Shown here: piece by piece, positions 1 to 10,610 of the stretch
How positions within the stretch are numbered: the stretch's first letter is position 1
Layout of the letters: every line of letters begins with the position of its first letter
From: Stercorarius parasiticus
Taxonomy: Eukaryota; Chordata; Aves; Charadriiformes; Stercorariidae
Direction of reading: 5' to 3'
Assembly: GCA_013396915.1 (NCBI GenBank)
Contig: VWZL01000320.1
Location: 1,173,134-1,237,133, forward strand
DNA length: 64,000 nucleotides
The notes under the pieces: model-generated
Told to the model about the DNA's origin: nothing
The model's input: only the letters and a program-made list of their open reading frames with translations
The model's database searches: none
Translations under genes and position numbers: made by a program

Positions 1-590
1 ATTATATCAGTATGAGAGGAAATGATTAATTGAAGATTGTTTCCTCAAAAACATTATTCCTGGTCATTAACAGCTTCAGCAAACTGCAGTGCCATATAAT
101 CTAAACACATTATACTACTTTTAAATAGCCTCATGTTTTATTACTTTGCTCTAAAGTATTATGATCATAGAGCCCAGGAGGCATCATTACAGACATTCTG
201 CAACTACACCCTGAGTTTTCTCACTGCATATAGTTTGCTATTAAAAATTCTTCTCATGTCCTAGATGTTTTCCTTGATGAATAATAATGAGGTTTACCCA
301 AAATTTCACAATGAAATTCATTAACTTCACATATCGAGATGTTAACAGCTGTTAGGATTTAAAATACAAAAATTATAATAAAAAAAAAAACAAACTACCA
401 GGGATCCTTACAAAGATAGAGATGGTGATGGAGATTTTCCAAATGGCATACTGATGCGGGGAAAATTTTCTTTTAAGGTTTTTATCTTTAAACACCTTAA
501 GAGAGCCTAATTTCTAAACAAACAAATTCAATTAGCAATTAAGAATTTTCTTTCTTGGCAATTTTAATTCTTTTTTTTCTTGCTTTACAG
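1..590 (+). other. SEMA3A: SEMA3A intron (3' part)
   Basis: This is AT-rich non-coding sequence upstream of the penultimate SEMA3A exon. It ends in a pyrimidine-rich tract (about 568-587) followed by the acceptor TTTACAG, with AG at 589-590. The intron begins outside the window. I see no repeat or open frame of note in it. Confidence 0.9.
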
Positions 591-733
591 ATAACCCAAG
601 TGGTCAGACCCTGGAGGAAAAGATTATCTATGGAGTAGAGAATAGCAGCACTTTTCTCGAGTGCAGCCCAAAATCTCAGCGTGCCGTAGTCTACTGGCAA
701 TTCCAGAAGCAAAATGATGACCGCAAAGAAGAG
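591..733 (+). CDS. SEMA3A: SEMA3A penultimate coding exon (Ig-like domain, N-terminal half)
   Basis: This internal exon of 143 nt encodes part of semaphorin 3A, a secreted axon-guidance repellent that acts through neuropilin-1 and plexin-A receptors. The first two bases complete a codon split across the upstream intron, and 47 codons follow. The reading begins NPSGQTLEEK and ends NDDRKEE. It holds the first Ig-domain cysteine (FLECSPK), the core tryptophan (VYWQF) and an N-glycosylation sequon (ENSST). The acceptor AG is at 589-590. The donor GT at 734-735 (GAG|GTACAG) leaves the exon in phase 0, which matches the next exon exactly. The residues match SEMA3A rather than other class 3 semaphorins and look closest to the chick protein from general knowledge. 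The upstream sema and PSI exons are outside the window. Confidence 0.95.
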
Positions 734-2296
734 GTACAGTAGAAAAAATTAAAAGATTCAACTAGTCTTCTCTATGAAGATATACGTGAACCTGAGTCCC
801 TCCCAGAATAACGTCCATCTGTATTTTAGTTTAGTAGAGTTTCTCTGGAATCGTATAATTCCTGTTCTTCTTCAACATATTCTTACTCTTATCACCATAA
901 AATCCCATAAACTGTTTAACAGATTTTACAGATTGTTACATCAGAAAACTTTATATCCTCTCCCTGGTTAGACCCCTGGCAAAAGACACTGGTTTTTCTT
1001 TATATAACTCAGAAATACAAAAATTTAACGTGCCATCTAAGTGCCACCTAATGGATCATACAAAGATTATAATGAACTTAAATATTACAAAGACCTTAAA
1101 ACTGCCTTTGAAAAGAAGCCTGAGTGCCTTCGTCTAATTATACTGTTTGACCGAAAGGTAGTCTAACAGGAGCACGCTCTAAGGCTTTACTGCAGATAAG
1201 GCAGAGACAGAGTAAAGTGGACATAAAGGTATGAAAAATTGTACATTTTTTTCATCAAAAGCAATATTCACAGAGGCGAAAGCACTGACTTTCCCTGCTT
1301 GCGTTACACTAAGCTGATACTTTATTTTTCTCTTCCTCTTGTCACCAACATTCCTATGTTATTACTCACTCTGGTTCTCAAGTAATGTTACTATCAATCA
1401 GGCCAGGTCACACATAAAATAAGAGAATAATCTACTCTGGTAGGTAGGGAGGTCAAGCTAGGAAACAAAAACTTGTTGTTCCATTGACGTATTTGTAAAT
1501 ATACCCAAACTACTCTGAAGCATTTATTTTTTCAAAGCATGTACTAAATACTTATTTACGTTAGCAGCTTTAGATACTTTGGCTGTTTGCTTTATTTTCA
1601 TTAATAGTAAATGATTTAGAATTTATTCTTGGTGGAGAGAGCAGTGAACAGGTTTGTGCCCTTTCTGTCTGCAGTGATATGTGCATTCAAGGAATGAAAT
1701 TATATTCCTAGATATGAATTAATTCAGAAAAATACAGTATTTTGGACAGCTGCATTCTGACTCTTAAAATTTTGAGATTTAATCCTTATTGTTTCTTTGT
1801 AAATTCTCCACTTACGCAGAACCCACTTCTATGCGTAAGGACTTTTGTAGTAAGGAACAGTAGAAGACAGAGAACCTTTCCCACATATGTACCTCGGCTT
1901 GGCTGAAAGATAGTGATAAATGTGACCTCGGTAATATAGAGCCAAGTGCATCCATGTCGACTCTGCTGATAATAGGCTTGCATCTTCTGTAATCTTACCA
2001 GCAAGTCCATCTAGCAAGCGTTGATACAGATTTTTGTTCAGCATGAGTAGGGATTAAGGAGTAAATTCTTAATCCCCCGAACTGTCTTTGCAGCACATCA
2101 GTAGTTTTTCCAGAGTATTTGAGCCTTCCATAACGAAGATGACTGGCAAGAGTTTTTCCATTCATGTGGTTTGGGGGATTTGTGGACAAGTCTTACCAGC
2201 TGAAAGGAGCAGTTCTAAGGAGCTAGTATGGTTAGAGGATAATTTTGCACATATATGAAAGATATCTATTGAAATTACCACTTTTTTCCAATACAG
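734..2296 (+). other. SEMA3A: SEMA3A last coding-region intron
   Basis: This 1563-bp intron has GT at 734-735 and AG at 2295-2296 (CCAATACAG). A pyrimidine run (CTTTTTTCC) sits just before the acceptor. It is AT-rich. I see no nested gene and no recognisable mobile element. The short open frames inside it, such as those around 1786-2189 on the - strand, show no family resemblance and are probably chance. Confidence 0.92.
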
Positions 2297-2752
2297 ATAA
2301 AAGTGGATGATCGCATGATCCGGACAGAACAGGGCCTATTGCTACGAAGTCTTCAACGGAGAGACTCTGGTATTTATTTTTGTCACGCTGTGGAGCATGG
2401 CTTCATGCAAACTTTGCTCAAAGTGACCCTGGAAGTAATTGATACTGACCACCTGGAAGAGCTGCTCCATAAAGAAGAAGATGGTGATGCCTCCAAGACC
2501 AAGGATGCTACCAATAGCATGACCCCTAGTCAAAAGATCTGGTACAGAGACTTCATGCAGTTAATCAATCACCCCAATCTCAACACAATGGATGAGTTCT
2601 GTGAGCAAGTTTGGAAAAGAGACCGCAAACAACGCCGGCAAAGGCCTGCCAATGCGCAGGTGAATACAAATAAGTGGAAGCACCTACAAGAGAATAAAAA
2701 AGGTAGGAACAGGAGGACCCATGAATTTGAGAGGGCACCACGTAGTGTCTGA
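2297..2752 (+). CDS. SEMA3A: SEMA3A terminal coding exon (Ig-like domain, C-terminal half, and basic tail)
   Basis: The exon encodes 151 residues beginning IKVDDRMIRTEQ and ending FERAPRSV, with TGA at 2750-2752. Residues 24-29 are SGIYFC, and the Cys at 2381-2383 is the second Ig-domain cysteine, pairing with the one in the previous exon. The Cys at 2600-2602 (DEFCEQVW) corresponds to the cysteine known in the family to form the interchain disulfide of the active homodimer. It is followed by a basic stretch (KRDRKQRRQRP, about 2615-2647) with RXXR-type proprotein-convertase sites, then a basic tail (WKHLQENKKGRNRR) implicated in neuropilin and matrix binding. The real reading starts with the ATA AAA codons after the splice site. 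The GTG at 2303 is an internal Val, not a start. The exon is intact, with no frameshift. Confidence 0.96.
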   Translation: MKVDDRMIRTEQGLLLRSLQRRDSGIYFCHAVEHGFMQTLLKVTLEVIDTDHLEELLHKEEDGDASKTKDATNSMTPSQKIWYRDFMQLINHPNLNTMDEFCEQVWKRDRKQRRQRPANAQVNTNKWKHLQENKKGRNRRTHEFERAPRSV

Positions 2753-2896
2753 GCTACATTACCTCTAGGAACCTCATCCAAGTAGAAACTTGTATAGACA
2801 GATAACTGGAAAAAAATGCAATATTCATGAACTTTTTCATGGCATTATGTGGATGTTTACAAGAGTGGAAAGTTCAAACAATTTCCACCAGGTTTA

Positions 2897-2902
2897 AATA
2901 AA
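2897..2902 (+). promoter_or_regulatory. Proximal poly(A) signal AATAAA
   Basis: This canonical hexamer lies about 145 nt after the SEMA3A stop and is followed within 40 nt by T-rich sequence with TCGTCTCTGCTC. It would give the shortest SEMA3A 3'UTR. Confidence 0.5.
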
Positions 2903-3067
2903 ATCCATTTCTAACTTTCCTAGTAAGTCCTTCGTCTCTGCTCTGATTCTAAGACCAGAAAGACCAGAGTTTCAAGGATGATAACTCACCCGGACCTAGC
3001 TTACTGCTCAAAAAGTTCTGCAAGAGTTCAGCAGGCAAGCTTTGCTTTCTCTTTTGCCTGAGATATA

Positions 3068-3073
3068 AATAAA
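3068..3073 (+). promoter_or_regulatory. Poly(A) signal AATAAA
   Basis: This is the second canonical hexamer downstream of SEMA3A. It is followed by GT/T-rich sequence (ATGCTGTATTTCATGCTGTC). It is a candidate alternative cleavage site. Confidence 0.45.
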
Positions 3074-5382
3074 ATGCTGTATTTCATGCTGTCATCTTAA
3101 AGAAAAGAAAAATTCCACCTTTCATCATCAGCACTACCATTTCTAGACTTATATATAAAACTGCATGAACTCATTAAGCTGATGAACGTCTAAACACGTG
3201 ATTGGACACAAGGATTTTGTTCTTGTTTTGTCTACCAGTTCTCCTGTTTATGTGTGCTAGAAGAGGAAAAACAATACTGAGTGAGATTGTTTGTGGAAAT
3301 CTGAACAACATAAGCCATCCATCATCTGGAAGAACAAAAATTGCGGAGTACACTGGCCTACTACTGATGACTTCTTTCAGCTTTGATCTAAAGATGTATT
3401 TTATTAAAACTATAATTTAAATGTACTATGAAAAATATGCAGCAAACATTAGCTCTTTTCTAAAATAGATTAGACTTTTTGTCTTAGAAATATTGTACTT
3501 TCTAATTATTGGTTTAGAGGAAAAAAAAGACAACTTCCAATTATGAGCTGCTTTACTCTTTTGTTTGGAAAAATCTTTCAGGGGAGCTAGTCACACTGCA
3601 GTTAACCTCCTCCCCTCTCAGTAATCTATATGACATGTAACTTCAAAACAAGTTTAAAACTAAGCTATTTTAACACGAAAGTTGCTGTATAGCATGGAAG
3701 TCTTCTGCATTCTTTTTTTCTAAGTATGGTATTTTAAATGATTCAACTTGTATAATACCTTGCTATAGATTGAACCAATGAAGAGGAGAACATTGATTTT
3801 CAGTTGTACATTTTTTTTTTAATTAAAAAAAAGTAAATAGCATTAAAATACCCTCTACTAATTACACTCTTGCTTTCTCGGTTCGTAAATATTTGTGAAT
3901 GCTAATATTTAAATACTGTGGCTCATAGACTGTCATATATCCATGAGCAAAGCTCACATTCAGTTTAAGGAGTTTTGTTCCCAGCTCAGTGGTAGAAATA
4001 TGTCCACACTACTGATTCTCAGCGCTCCATTCTTTCTGTGGGCCAGATCACCCAAATGCAAAGAACCAACCGTAGGCCACGTAAATAGTAACCTTAAAGC
4101 CAACGCTCTGTTTTAACATCTAAGGGACAGTTTTATCTGAGGGTGAAGTCTGCTGCAGTAGTGAATTGGTGAAGTTCAGCTTAAGGCTAGTTTATACTAA
4201 CAGATAATTTGGTCCCGCACTTCTGTCTTATTGTATGTACAGGAGAGCAACAGGGTAAAACAGACAATGTACTTGCACCAAAAGTGTCAGTTTAGGGCTA
4301 TAAGTAGTGGATTTATTCACCTCAGCACAGACGTGCCTTTGGTCCCCAGTTCTATGGTGTCCAGTTCTTTTGAGGTCATCTTTCTCCAGCCTCCCATATT
4401 TTATCTTGGTAGAGTCCATAAGTGACATAATTTCAGGTAATGTCATTGTGGGGAAAATTGCTAGAACAAAGTCCTTAGTTTGCTAAAGGAGCTTTTGTAT
4501 AAAAGTGTGTCTGTATTGATGACTGATCTGTTTTGTTGTTATTCACTCCAGATTATTTAATTTATCATTCTACACTATCAGCCTTATCAGATACAATATA
4601 ACACAACTGCTGTGACAGCATCTCTCACAGTATGTCCCAGTCTCCTTGCCACTCACTAATTCAAGTATCCTTCTGATTAGTGAAGCCTTGGCTTCTTGCC
4701 TCCATAGCAATTGGGTTTTCACTAACGGCCCAGTCACTTTAGTGTGCTTTGAATCTTTTGCAGGGGATGAACTTGCAAGATTTTTTGTCATTAATTCTTT
4801 AGCAAAAATTAATTGAATAGACCAGGACAAGACTGTGAGAACATGATTTAGGAAAGCACTTGGGAATTTAGTTTTAAAGCAATTTTAGGTCTCTCTTATG
4901 TTTAACCTGACTCTTGTGAACTTTAATATGCTGTTAAATTCCCATGCTTTCATGGTGTGCTGAATAGGGATGAATTAAAACATAGGTTTAACTATGTTCT
5001 TTCCTGTACAGAAATATTAATTTTCAGCTCAAATCATGATTAATTTCTGAGCATTGTTTTCAGCTGAATTATTTAATTGTAATCACAGAACACCCTTTAG
5101 CCTTTTGTGTAAGGCTATTGTATACCCTTGAGTCATTAGAATCCTCTTTGTTACAAAAGGAAACAGTTTTAAAATGAACCTCAAGAGAATTCAGTGGGAA
5201 AAATACAGATTGATTTTAACCAACCCTAAATTACTTTCTTTCCTTTTTTACATATTAATGGCATTGTTATCTACCTTTTTTTTTCTCTACCATGTTCATA
5301 GCAACTGGTTCTATAGCAACTTGCTGCAAAAAATCAAACCAAAACCAACCTCTTTCACCACCCCTGAAGACAAAACAGATTA

Positions 5383-5388
5383 AATAAA
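5383..5388 (+). promoter_or_regulatory. Poly(A) signal AATAAA
   Basis: Canonical hexamer within the probable long SEMA3A 3'UTR. Its downstream element is weak (TATGTTTTTC), so its use is uncertain. Confidence 0.3.
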
Positions 5389-5833
5389 TCAGGATTCTAA
5401 GATATGTTTTTCTATAAAGAGAAAGATAATCTGTGGGAACAATATTACACAAGTTGCAATGTTTTTACCATAACCTGGCAGTCTAGTTGGACAATTGATA
5501 TGATCAGATCTTACAAATTTCAATCTAATCCTCACTGACATGAGTAGTCTTGTTTATATCTTTGTATTTGCTTATATAAATAAGAGGGCAGAAGATCAAG
5601 CCAGCAGTGGAAATTTTTTTTTTATTTTCAGGTTCATATTATGGTCAAGTTAAAACAGCATTTAATACTGATGTGAAATGAACTTTTTTCAAAGAACATA
5701 AGCCTTAATGAATTCGTGTATAGAAAGATGCCCTGCAGCTTCAGTAAAATTCATACCCCCATTTGTGTCATTATTGTTTAAAGCAACTTAAGGTTTGAAG
5801 ATAAAGGTAAAAATGGTATTTGTGTAAATCATC

Positions 5834-5839
5834 AATAAA
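5834..5839 (+). promoter_or_regulatory. Poly(A) signal AATAAA
   Basis: Canonical hexamer (ATCAATAAAACC) within the probable long 3'UTR. There is no strong GT-rich element directly downstream. Confidence 0.3.
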
Positions 5840-6145
5840 ACCCTCTAAACCTCTAGTTACAGACTTTAGAAAAAGTTAGTAAAAAGTTGTTTTTAAGCTG
5901 GAGAGAAATAAAGGATTTCATTTATAGTCAGAAAGATCTATTTTGATTTGTTTTAAGATATCCATTTGCAAGGAACAAAAATGCATTGAATCTTTTTCTT
6001 ACTCATCTACACTTTGCACTTGCATGGATCACTGAAGATGGGCATTTGTTCAATGGCTCCTAAAAACTGTATGGTTATGTTAAACTGTAACATCGAACTG
6101 AGAAAATGTGCATCTTTGCAGAACAGAGTTAAATCGTCATGACCC

Positions 6146-6173
6146 AATAAAGTCACTATGTAAAAAAAATAAA
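6146..6173 (+). promoter_or_regulatory. Paired poly(A) signals AATAAA
   Basis: Two canonical hexamers lie close together, at 6146-6151 and 6168-6173, the second inside an A-rich stretch. GT/T-rich sequence (GTGAATGCGC, CTTTTTATGT) follows. They are candidate distal cleavage signals for SEMA3A. Confidence 0.4.
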
Positions 6174-6600
6174 ATTAAATTAAATGCATGTGAATGCGCA
6201 TTTACTGATCCTTTTTATGTATTATTTAGTGAATATAAATGGTATGTGTTTAATAGTTCAGTTTTTGCTACCTACACATTAGCCAAAAGAGATGTAAATA
6301 CTTTTGACTAGATAAGGAGGTACAGTGTAAAGTACTGTTATCTAGAGGTACTCCATTTTGGTGTGTTCGGCATAATACTAAAATGCAAGATTTTGCCACA
6401 CAGGTGATAAGGTGGTTTATTTGCTATAGCAGTGCCCAAGTTATGCGTTTATTCTGTAAGCGCATTCCTCACTGGATAGTAAATAATTCTACTTCTGTAT
6501 TTATCACCTCAATTCAGATGGGAACTAGAAAACTGGAGAGAAAAAAATGTAATGAGACTGCTGCTGTAAATTATTTCTTTTAGCATGTATTCAGTTGTTA

Positions 6601-6606
6601 AATAAA
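6601..6606 (+). promoter_or_regulatory. Most distal plausible SEMA3A poly(A) signal AATAAA
   Basis: This canonical hexamer is followed 20-50 nt later by GT-rich sequence (TTGCTGTCTTGAGTGTTTAG), the usual layout of a strong cleavage site. It is the best candidate here for the end of the long SEMA3A transcript. The link to SEMA3A is inferred. Confidence 0.45.
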
Positions 6607-7545
6607 CATTTCTTCCGAATATTTGAAGTTTGCTGTCTTGAGTGTTTAGATGGAAATGTGCCCTGTAACCTTCATGAGCATATGGAGTGCATTGTTGCAA
6701 ATATCATGGTATCAATGTACATGAGCTCTGTTTACTAGGCCAGAAGGGTTGCTATTTTTATTAATGCCGTTTATTGTTTCTTTTTGAAGACTACAAACTA
6801 ATAATGCCTGAAATGAAAGCTGCAAACTTATCTTCAGCCTATCTTTCGGCAGAACTGCATGGGCTTCTGCAGATAAAGCCATACATACATCACCCCCCCC
6901 ACACTCTGCCCATGAACCAACCTGCAAATCGGCCTGGAAGGCATGCAAATGGTAGCAAGTTGCTGTACTTGATGAGATACACTCTGTGCGATGATAATAG
7001 CTTAGTACACCGATGCTGCTTCCCTTTGGAAATGGGCTTGCATAGACAGCAAATAATAGAATAAATCAGGTTCTGTCTGTTATCGACATACCTATGCTTA
7101 GGTAAATTTAGCAGCTGTTTGGAAGTGCCTAGGAGCTCTATCTAAAAGTGATATGCCACAGCACTAAGCACTGTGTAAACAGCTGATGAGACAAATGCTA
7201 CCCTGGAAAGCATGAAGTTTAAATATACCAGACAAGAAGTGGAGAAAAGAAGCTATCGTTATTTCCGTTTGGTGCGTTCAGAATTGAAGAAACAACCAGT
7301 AGTACTTAATCATCACTAATCCATTCATCTTTGCCCGTGTTCCTTCCTGTAAAGCAAGGATGGAGATGTCCAGTTCCAAAGGATGTTGTAAGGATATTCT
7401 ATGGTTGCTACTGTCTTCTGAAGATGAAAATAAGCCCTCAGCAGCAGCCAGGTAGAACTCAGTGGGATACAAAAACATATCTGCAAATAAAAGGACAGAA
7501 TGGATGTGGTAAGTCATGAATCCACTAACTGAAAGACCAGAGTAA

Positions 7546-7562
7546 TTTTTTTTTTTTTTTTT
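7546..7562. repeat. Poly-T run (T17)
   Basis: Seventeen consecutive T on the + strand. No element body is recognisable next to it, so it is treated as simple sequence rather than a retroposon tail. Confidence 0.8.
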
Positions 7563-7789
7563 GTCTGTCCGGTGCAGGGATTATAAATACTCACAAAGGT
7601 TGACCCTTGTTTCTGGGTGTAGCCACACTGTGTTCTTTGCTAGAACTCCCTGCAGAGCACAGCTAAACTGTTTGTCCTCTGTTACTACTTTGCTACATTG
7701 CCAGGAATGTGCAATGCCTGGGGACAACCTTCATTGTCATTGAGTAGGAAAAAAGAAGAAATATTTGGGGTTTAATGCATGTTTGTTCA

Positions 7790-7831
7790 TACATATATAT
7801 ATGCCTATATATATACACACACACACATATT
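7790..7831. repeat. Compound (TA)n/(CA)n microsatellite
   Basis: Short TA runs interrupted by GCC pass into a CA run (ACACACACACACAT). The array is short and imperfect. Confidence 0.8.
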
Positions 7832-8462
7832 TAAAGAGCCAGCTTTTACTGAGATGAAATCCCCTTTTCCCTAAAGTATTTGAGGCTCTACTTGTAATTC
7901 TAGTGCATCTCTGAAGAACACGTTTGGCGGCCTCAGCTATAAATTGTTATAAATGTTTCCTTTGCAAAGACTGAAACACACTATTCTGTTTCCTTACAGG
8001 CCACATTCATTGAGCTCCCCATCAAACATATATTTAATGGGAGGCAAAGTTATGATGGCTTTTTCCAAAGCCTAAAACAAAAGGACTATTCTCCCTAGAA
8101 TGCTCAGTAACAGGATACAAGTAGACTAGAGTATTAGTGAACCATTAGTGAGCCAACTTCTTTGCTCCCCATAAATACTCGTGTGAAAGGTTGGAGGAGC
8201 TTCATAGAAAAACTAGAAACTGTGGAGAACAGGCCCTGGTTTGGACTTTTTTGTGCTGGAATTTATCAAAGGTTGACATTTTGGAGAACTTCAGGATGAT
8301 CTGAGATAAACCCCAAAGCTCTAGTGAAGCAATTTCCATACTGGAAAATGTTTCACTTAGGTCAGGAAAGCAACTTCCCTTTCTTTCATAGCAGTTTTTC
8401 ATCCCTTTAGGAAATAGGGCTCCTCTTGCCTCAATATTAACCCAGAAAGATCATTATATAGT

Positions 8463-8565
8463 TTCACAGAATCACAGAATGGTAGGGTTGGAAGGGACCT
8501 CTGGAGATCATCTAGTCCAACCCCCCTGCCAGAGCAGGGTCACCCAGAGCAGGTTGCACAGGAAT
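8463..8565 (-). mobile_element. CR1 LINE, 3'-end fragment
   Basis: Read on the - strand this is the conserved 3' end of a CR1 element: the GTTGGACTAGATGATCTCC-type block, then AGGTCCCTTCCAACC, then the terminal ATTCTGTGATTCTGTG octamers at the left edge (8463-8480). It also includes the usual block reading TGCTCTGGGTGACC on the - strand. Homology fades beyond about 8565, so it is a heavily 5'-truncated, non-coding copy. Confidence 0.9.
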
Positions 8566-8868
8566 GCTCTCCAGAAACCGGAGACATTCTGGTTTCTACA
8601 AAAACGGTTTCTACAGTCCTTGTTGAAGGCTAACGTCGTCTTCAACACACATGGGGAATGCTGTTTCTGATGACCAGCCCTCCCCAAGCTGTTCTGTGTC
8701 CAGGCACTTCAGTCAAACTAGCGTTCAGTCTACTGTTGCCACATCTGTTAGTACTAGACCTAAAAATGTTCTGTTCTCATCAACAGGGATAAAATCAGGC
8801 CTTGGTGGGCAGTAAAAAGCATGTCTTCATATTACAGTTGAATTTGAGGTACTGCACAAGAAGGTGGC
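8566..8868. other. Intergenic, nothing recognised
   Basis: This stretch lies between the CR1 fragment and the GC-rich island. I see no gene, known repeat or regulatory site that I can support. Confidence 0.5.
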
Positions 8869-9265
8869 TGTCAGGGAATCGTAAGGGCCGGCAGATCTCT
8901 GGGCTGAGGGCAGTGGGGTCTCCTGGGAGTGGTGGGGCAGGGCCTGGAAGCCATGGCTCGCCCCCCCAGCCAGGAGCAGGGCAGGCCGGGGGGCAGCTGG
9001 GGCAGCTCCAGCCCTGGGCTTCAGGCACCTCCCTGGGGGCGGGAACTGAATGTCAGCCTGCAGATGGACCTTGTTGGCAGGGCCTATGGGCAGAGCTCTC
9101 GTGGGACTAGAGACAGCATCCTACGGCTTCACTGAGGCAGGGACTGATGGCCCTGGGGGCTGGAATGGGGTCCTGGGCCGTGGGGAGAATCAGGGGAGCC
9201 CTGGGGGTGAGAAGGGACATTAGGGCCCCTGAGCACGCTCGGGCCCTGACAGCGGGTCAATAAAC
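8869..9265 (+). other. GC-rich island ending in AATAAA; possible solo LTR or untranslated exon
   Basis: A sharply bounded block, much richer in G and C than its AT-rich surroundings, with C7 and G-rich runs. It starts at TGTCAGGGAA (8869) and contains AATAAA at 9259-9264. A TG start and internal poly(A) signal would fit a solo LTR, but I could not find a convincing CA end or target-site duplication. An open frame on the + strand (8802-9110) has low-complexity Gly/Pro/Gln content and no recognisable domain. An untranslated exon of a non-coding RNA or a decayed, unnamed repeat are alternatives. Confidence 0.35.
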
Positions 9266-9739
9266 AGCCTTATAAATCCTGTGTTTCCTCTGTGGAGACT
9301 CAAGAAAATGGGGCTATGTCAGACTGGCCCTTTGAGGCAGCAGGACTTAGCAATCAATACAGACACTAATGTGACCATGAGGGCTGAAATATAAGAACCC
9401 TCAACAAATTTTAAGTGTGAGGGAGGTACTGCTCCATATTGTTCTATACTACTCCAAGGATCTCTGGCCATGAGTTGGAGCCTGTCGTTTGGAGCTAAAG
9501 TGGCTCAAACAGTCCTTCCTGAGTTGCTCTTGATCATCTGCGGTTGGTTATCTTCCAGATTTAGAGATATTACTTTGCCTTCTGAAAGCCTACGATAACA
9601 AACTGTACCTCAAGAGCACAACTTTCATTTACTTTAGTTGACCCAGTTTAGTTGATGCTGAAGAAAAAAAGGTAAAATGCACACCTAAAGAGTTACTTAG
9701 AATTAATGTGCGCAGGATTATAATGCTTTTTCTCTGAGC
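9266..9739. other. Intergenic, nothing recognised
   Basis: Ordinary sequence between the GC-rich island and a CR1 tail. I see no gene or repeat in it. Confidence 0.5.
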
Positions 9740-9787
9740 AAAGACCTCAAAGGTCCCTTCCAACCATGAAGATTCTATGATTCTATA
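9740..9787 (+). mobile_element. CR1 LINE, very short 3' tail
   Basis: About 48 bp match the extreme CR1 3' end: CAAAGGTCCCTTCCAACCAT followed by ATTCTATG and ATTCTATA, then an A8 run. This is an extremely 5'-truncated insertion in sense orientation on the + strand. It has no coding content. Confidence 0.8.
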
Positions 9788-10582
9788 AAAAAAAGAGCTA
9801 GGTCTTCCCTCCATGTGTGAGCCTGCCATGTCTGCCAATACACTAACATGCACTGCTGAACTACGTCTGAGGCACTTTGAACAGGTTTTGAAGGCCGAAT
9901 CTTGTTTCACGTACAGGACTAACGATTTTTCAGGACATTTCACCTTACAGCCTGGTGTAAATTAAATCTGATGGTCTACCCTGGGAACAAAACTCCTCTT
10001 TATACCCCTCAGCATGGGGTATTCCTGCAGCCTGTACTGTTATGCTTCATACCAATATATTATACTAATTTCTGTAGGAGTTTCACAGTCATCTTTTCTT
10101 GTAAGTGTGTTAGGATAAATTATGATTGTTTATGCAGAGGCAAATGGAGATGCATGTTTCTGCGTGGAAAAAGGGTAAAGAGACTATGGTAATTCTGCTA
10201 GATCTAGTACATCAAGTGAATATCAAATATGATTGGATCTGAACTTCTCATTTCTAGCTATAACTGGGGGCAGGAGAGGAAAAAAGCAAACAAAAGAAAT
10301 GCAGACATTTCAGCTATATTTTGCAATGACCAGTCCCTTAGGCCCTTTAGTTTCACATGTCACTTTTTTCTTGGTTTGTAGCACTACATAGAAAAAATAG
10401 ATTCCTATAAACTCTGCTTTCACTGAACAATACCACATTGAATAGCTCAATAAACCAGAACAAACAGACAGACTGTGCAAGTTCCTCCGAAGAAGGCTTA
10501 ACTTTCCTCTTCTGTTTGTTATTTTATTATTATAGTAGGGCCACTGGTGCTCTTTTCATTAGGATTTTGTCAGCACTTCTAT

Positions 10583-10610
10583 TATAAAGCCCTATTTTTA
10601 GGGCTTTATA
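10583..10610. repeat. Perfect inverted repeat (12-bp arms, 4-nt loop)
   Basis: Arm TATAAAGCCCTA (10583-10594), loop TTTT, arm TAGGGCTTTATA (10599-10610). It is a cruciform or hairpin candidate with no recognised family. Confidence 0.85.

Larger units (their letters stand above)
2753..6625 (+). other. SEMA3A: SEMA3A 3' untranslated region (probable extent)
   Basis: This AT-rich sequence follows the SEMA3A stop codon. It contains repeated candidate poly(A) signals and ATTTA-type AU-rich patches and no recognisable repeat. SEMA3A mRNAs of other vertebrates are known to have several kilobases of 3'UTR, so a far end at the AATAAA at 6601, with GT-rich sequence after it (about 6628-6660), is plausible. 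The nearest possible end is just after 2902. The true end cannot be set from sequence alone. The short open frames in this stretch are not convincing genes. Confidence 0.6.
6626..8462. other. Intergenic, no gene seen
   Basis: AT-rich sequence downstream of SEMA3A. It holds a C8 run near 6893, a T17 run (7546-7562) and a TA/CA microsatellite (about 7790-7831). The short open frames show no family resemblance. The 3'UTR could extend further into this stretch if 6601 is not the last signal. Confidence 0.6.

Noticed and set aside
2303..2752. A separate 149-residue gene starting at 2303
   Set aside because: The apparent start is GTG, an internal Val codon of SEMA3A. The exon begins at 2297 after a splice acceptor, and the reading continues from the exon ending at 733.
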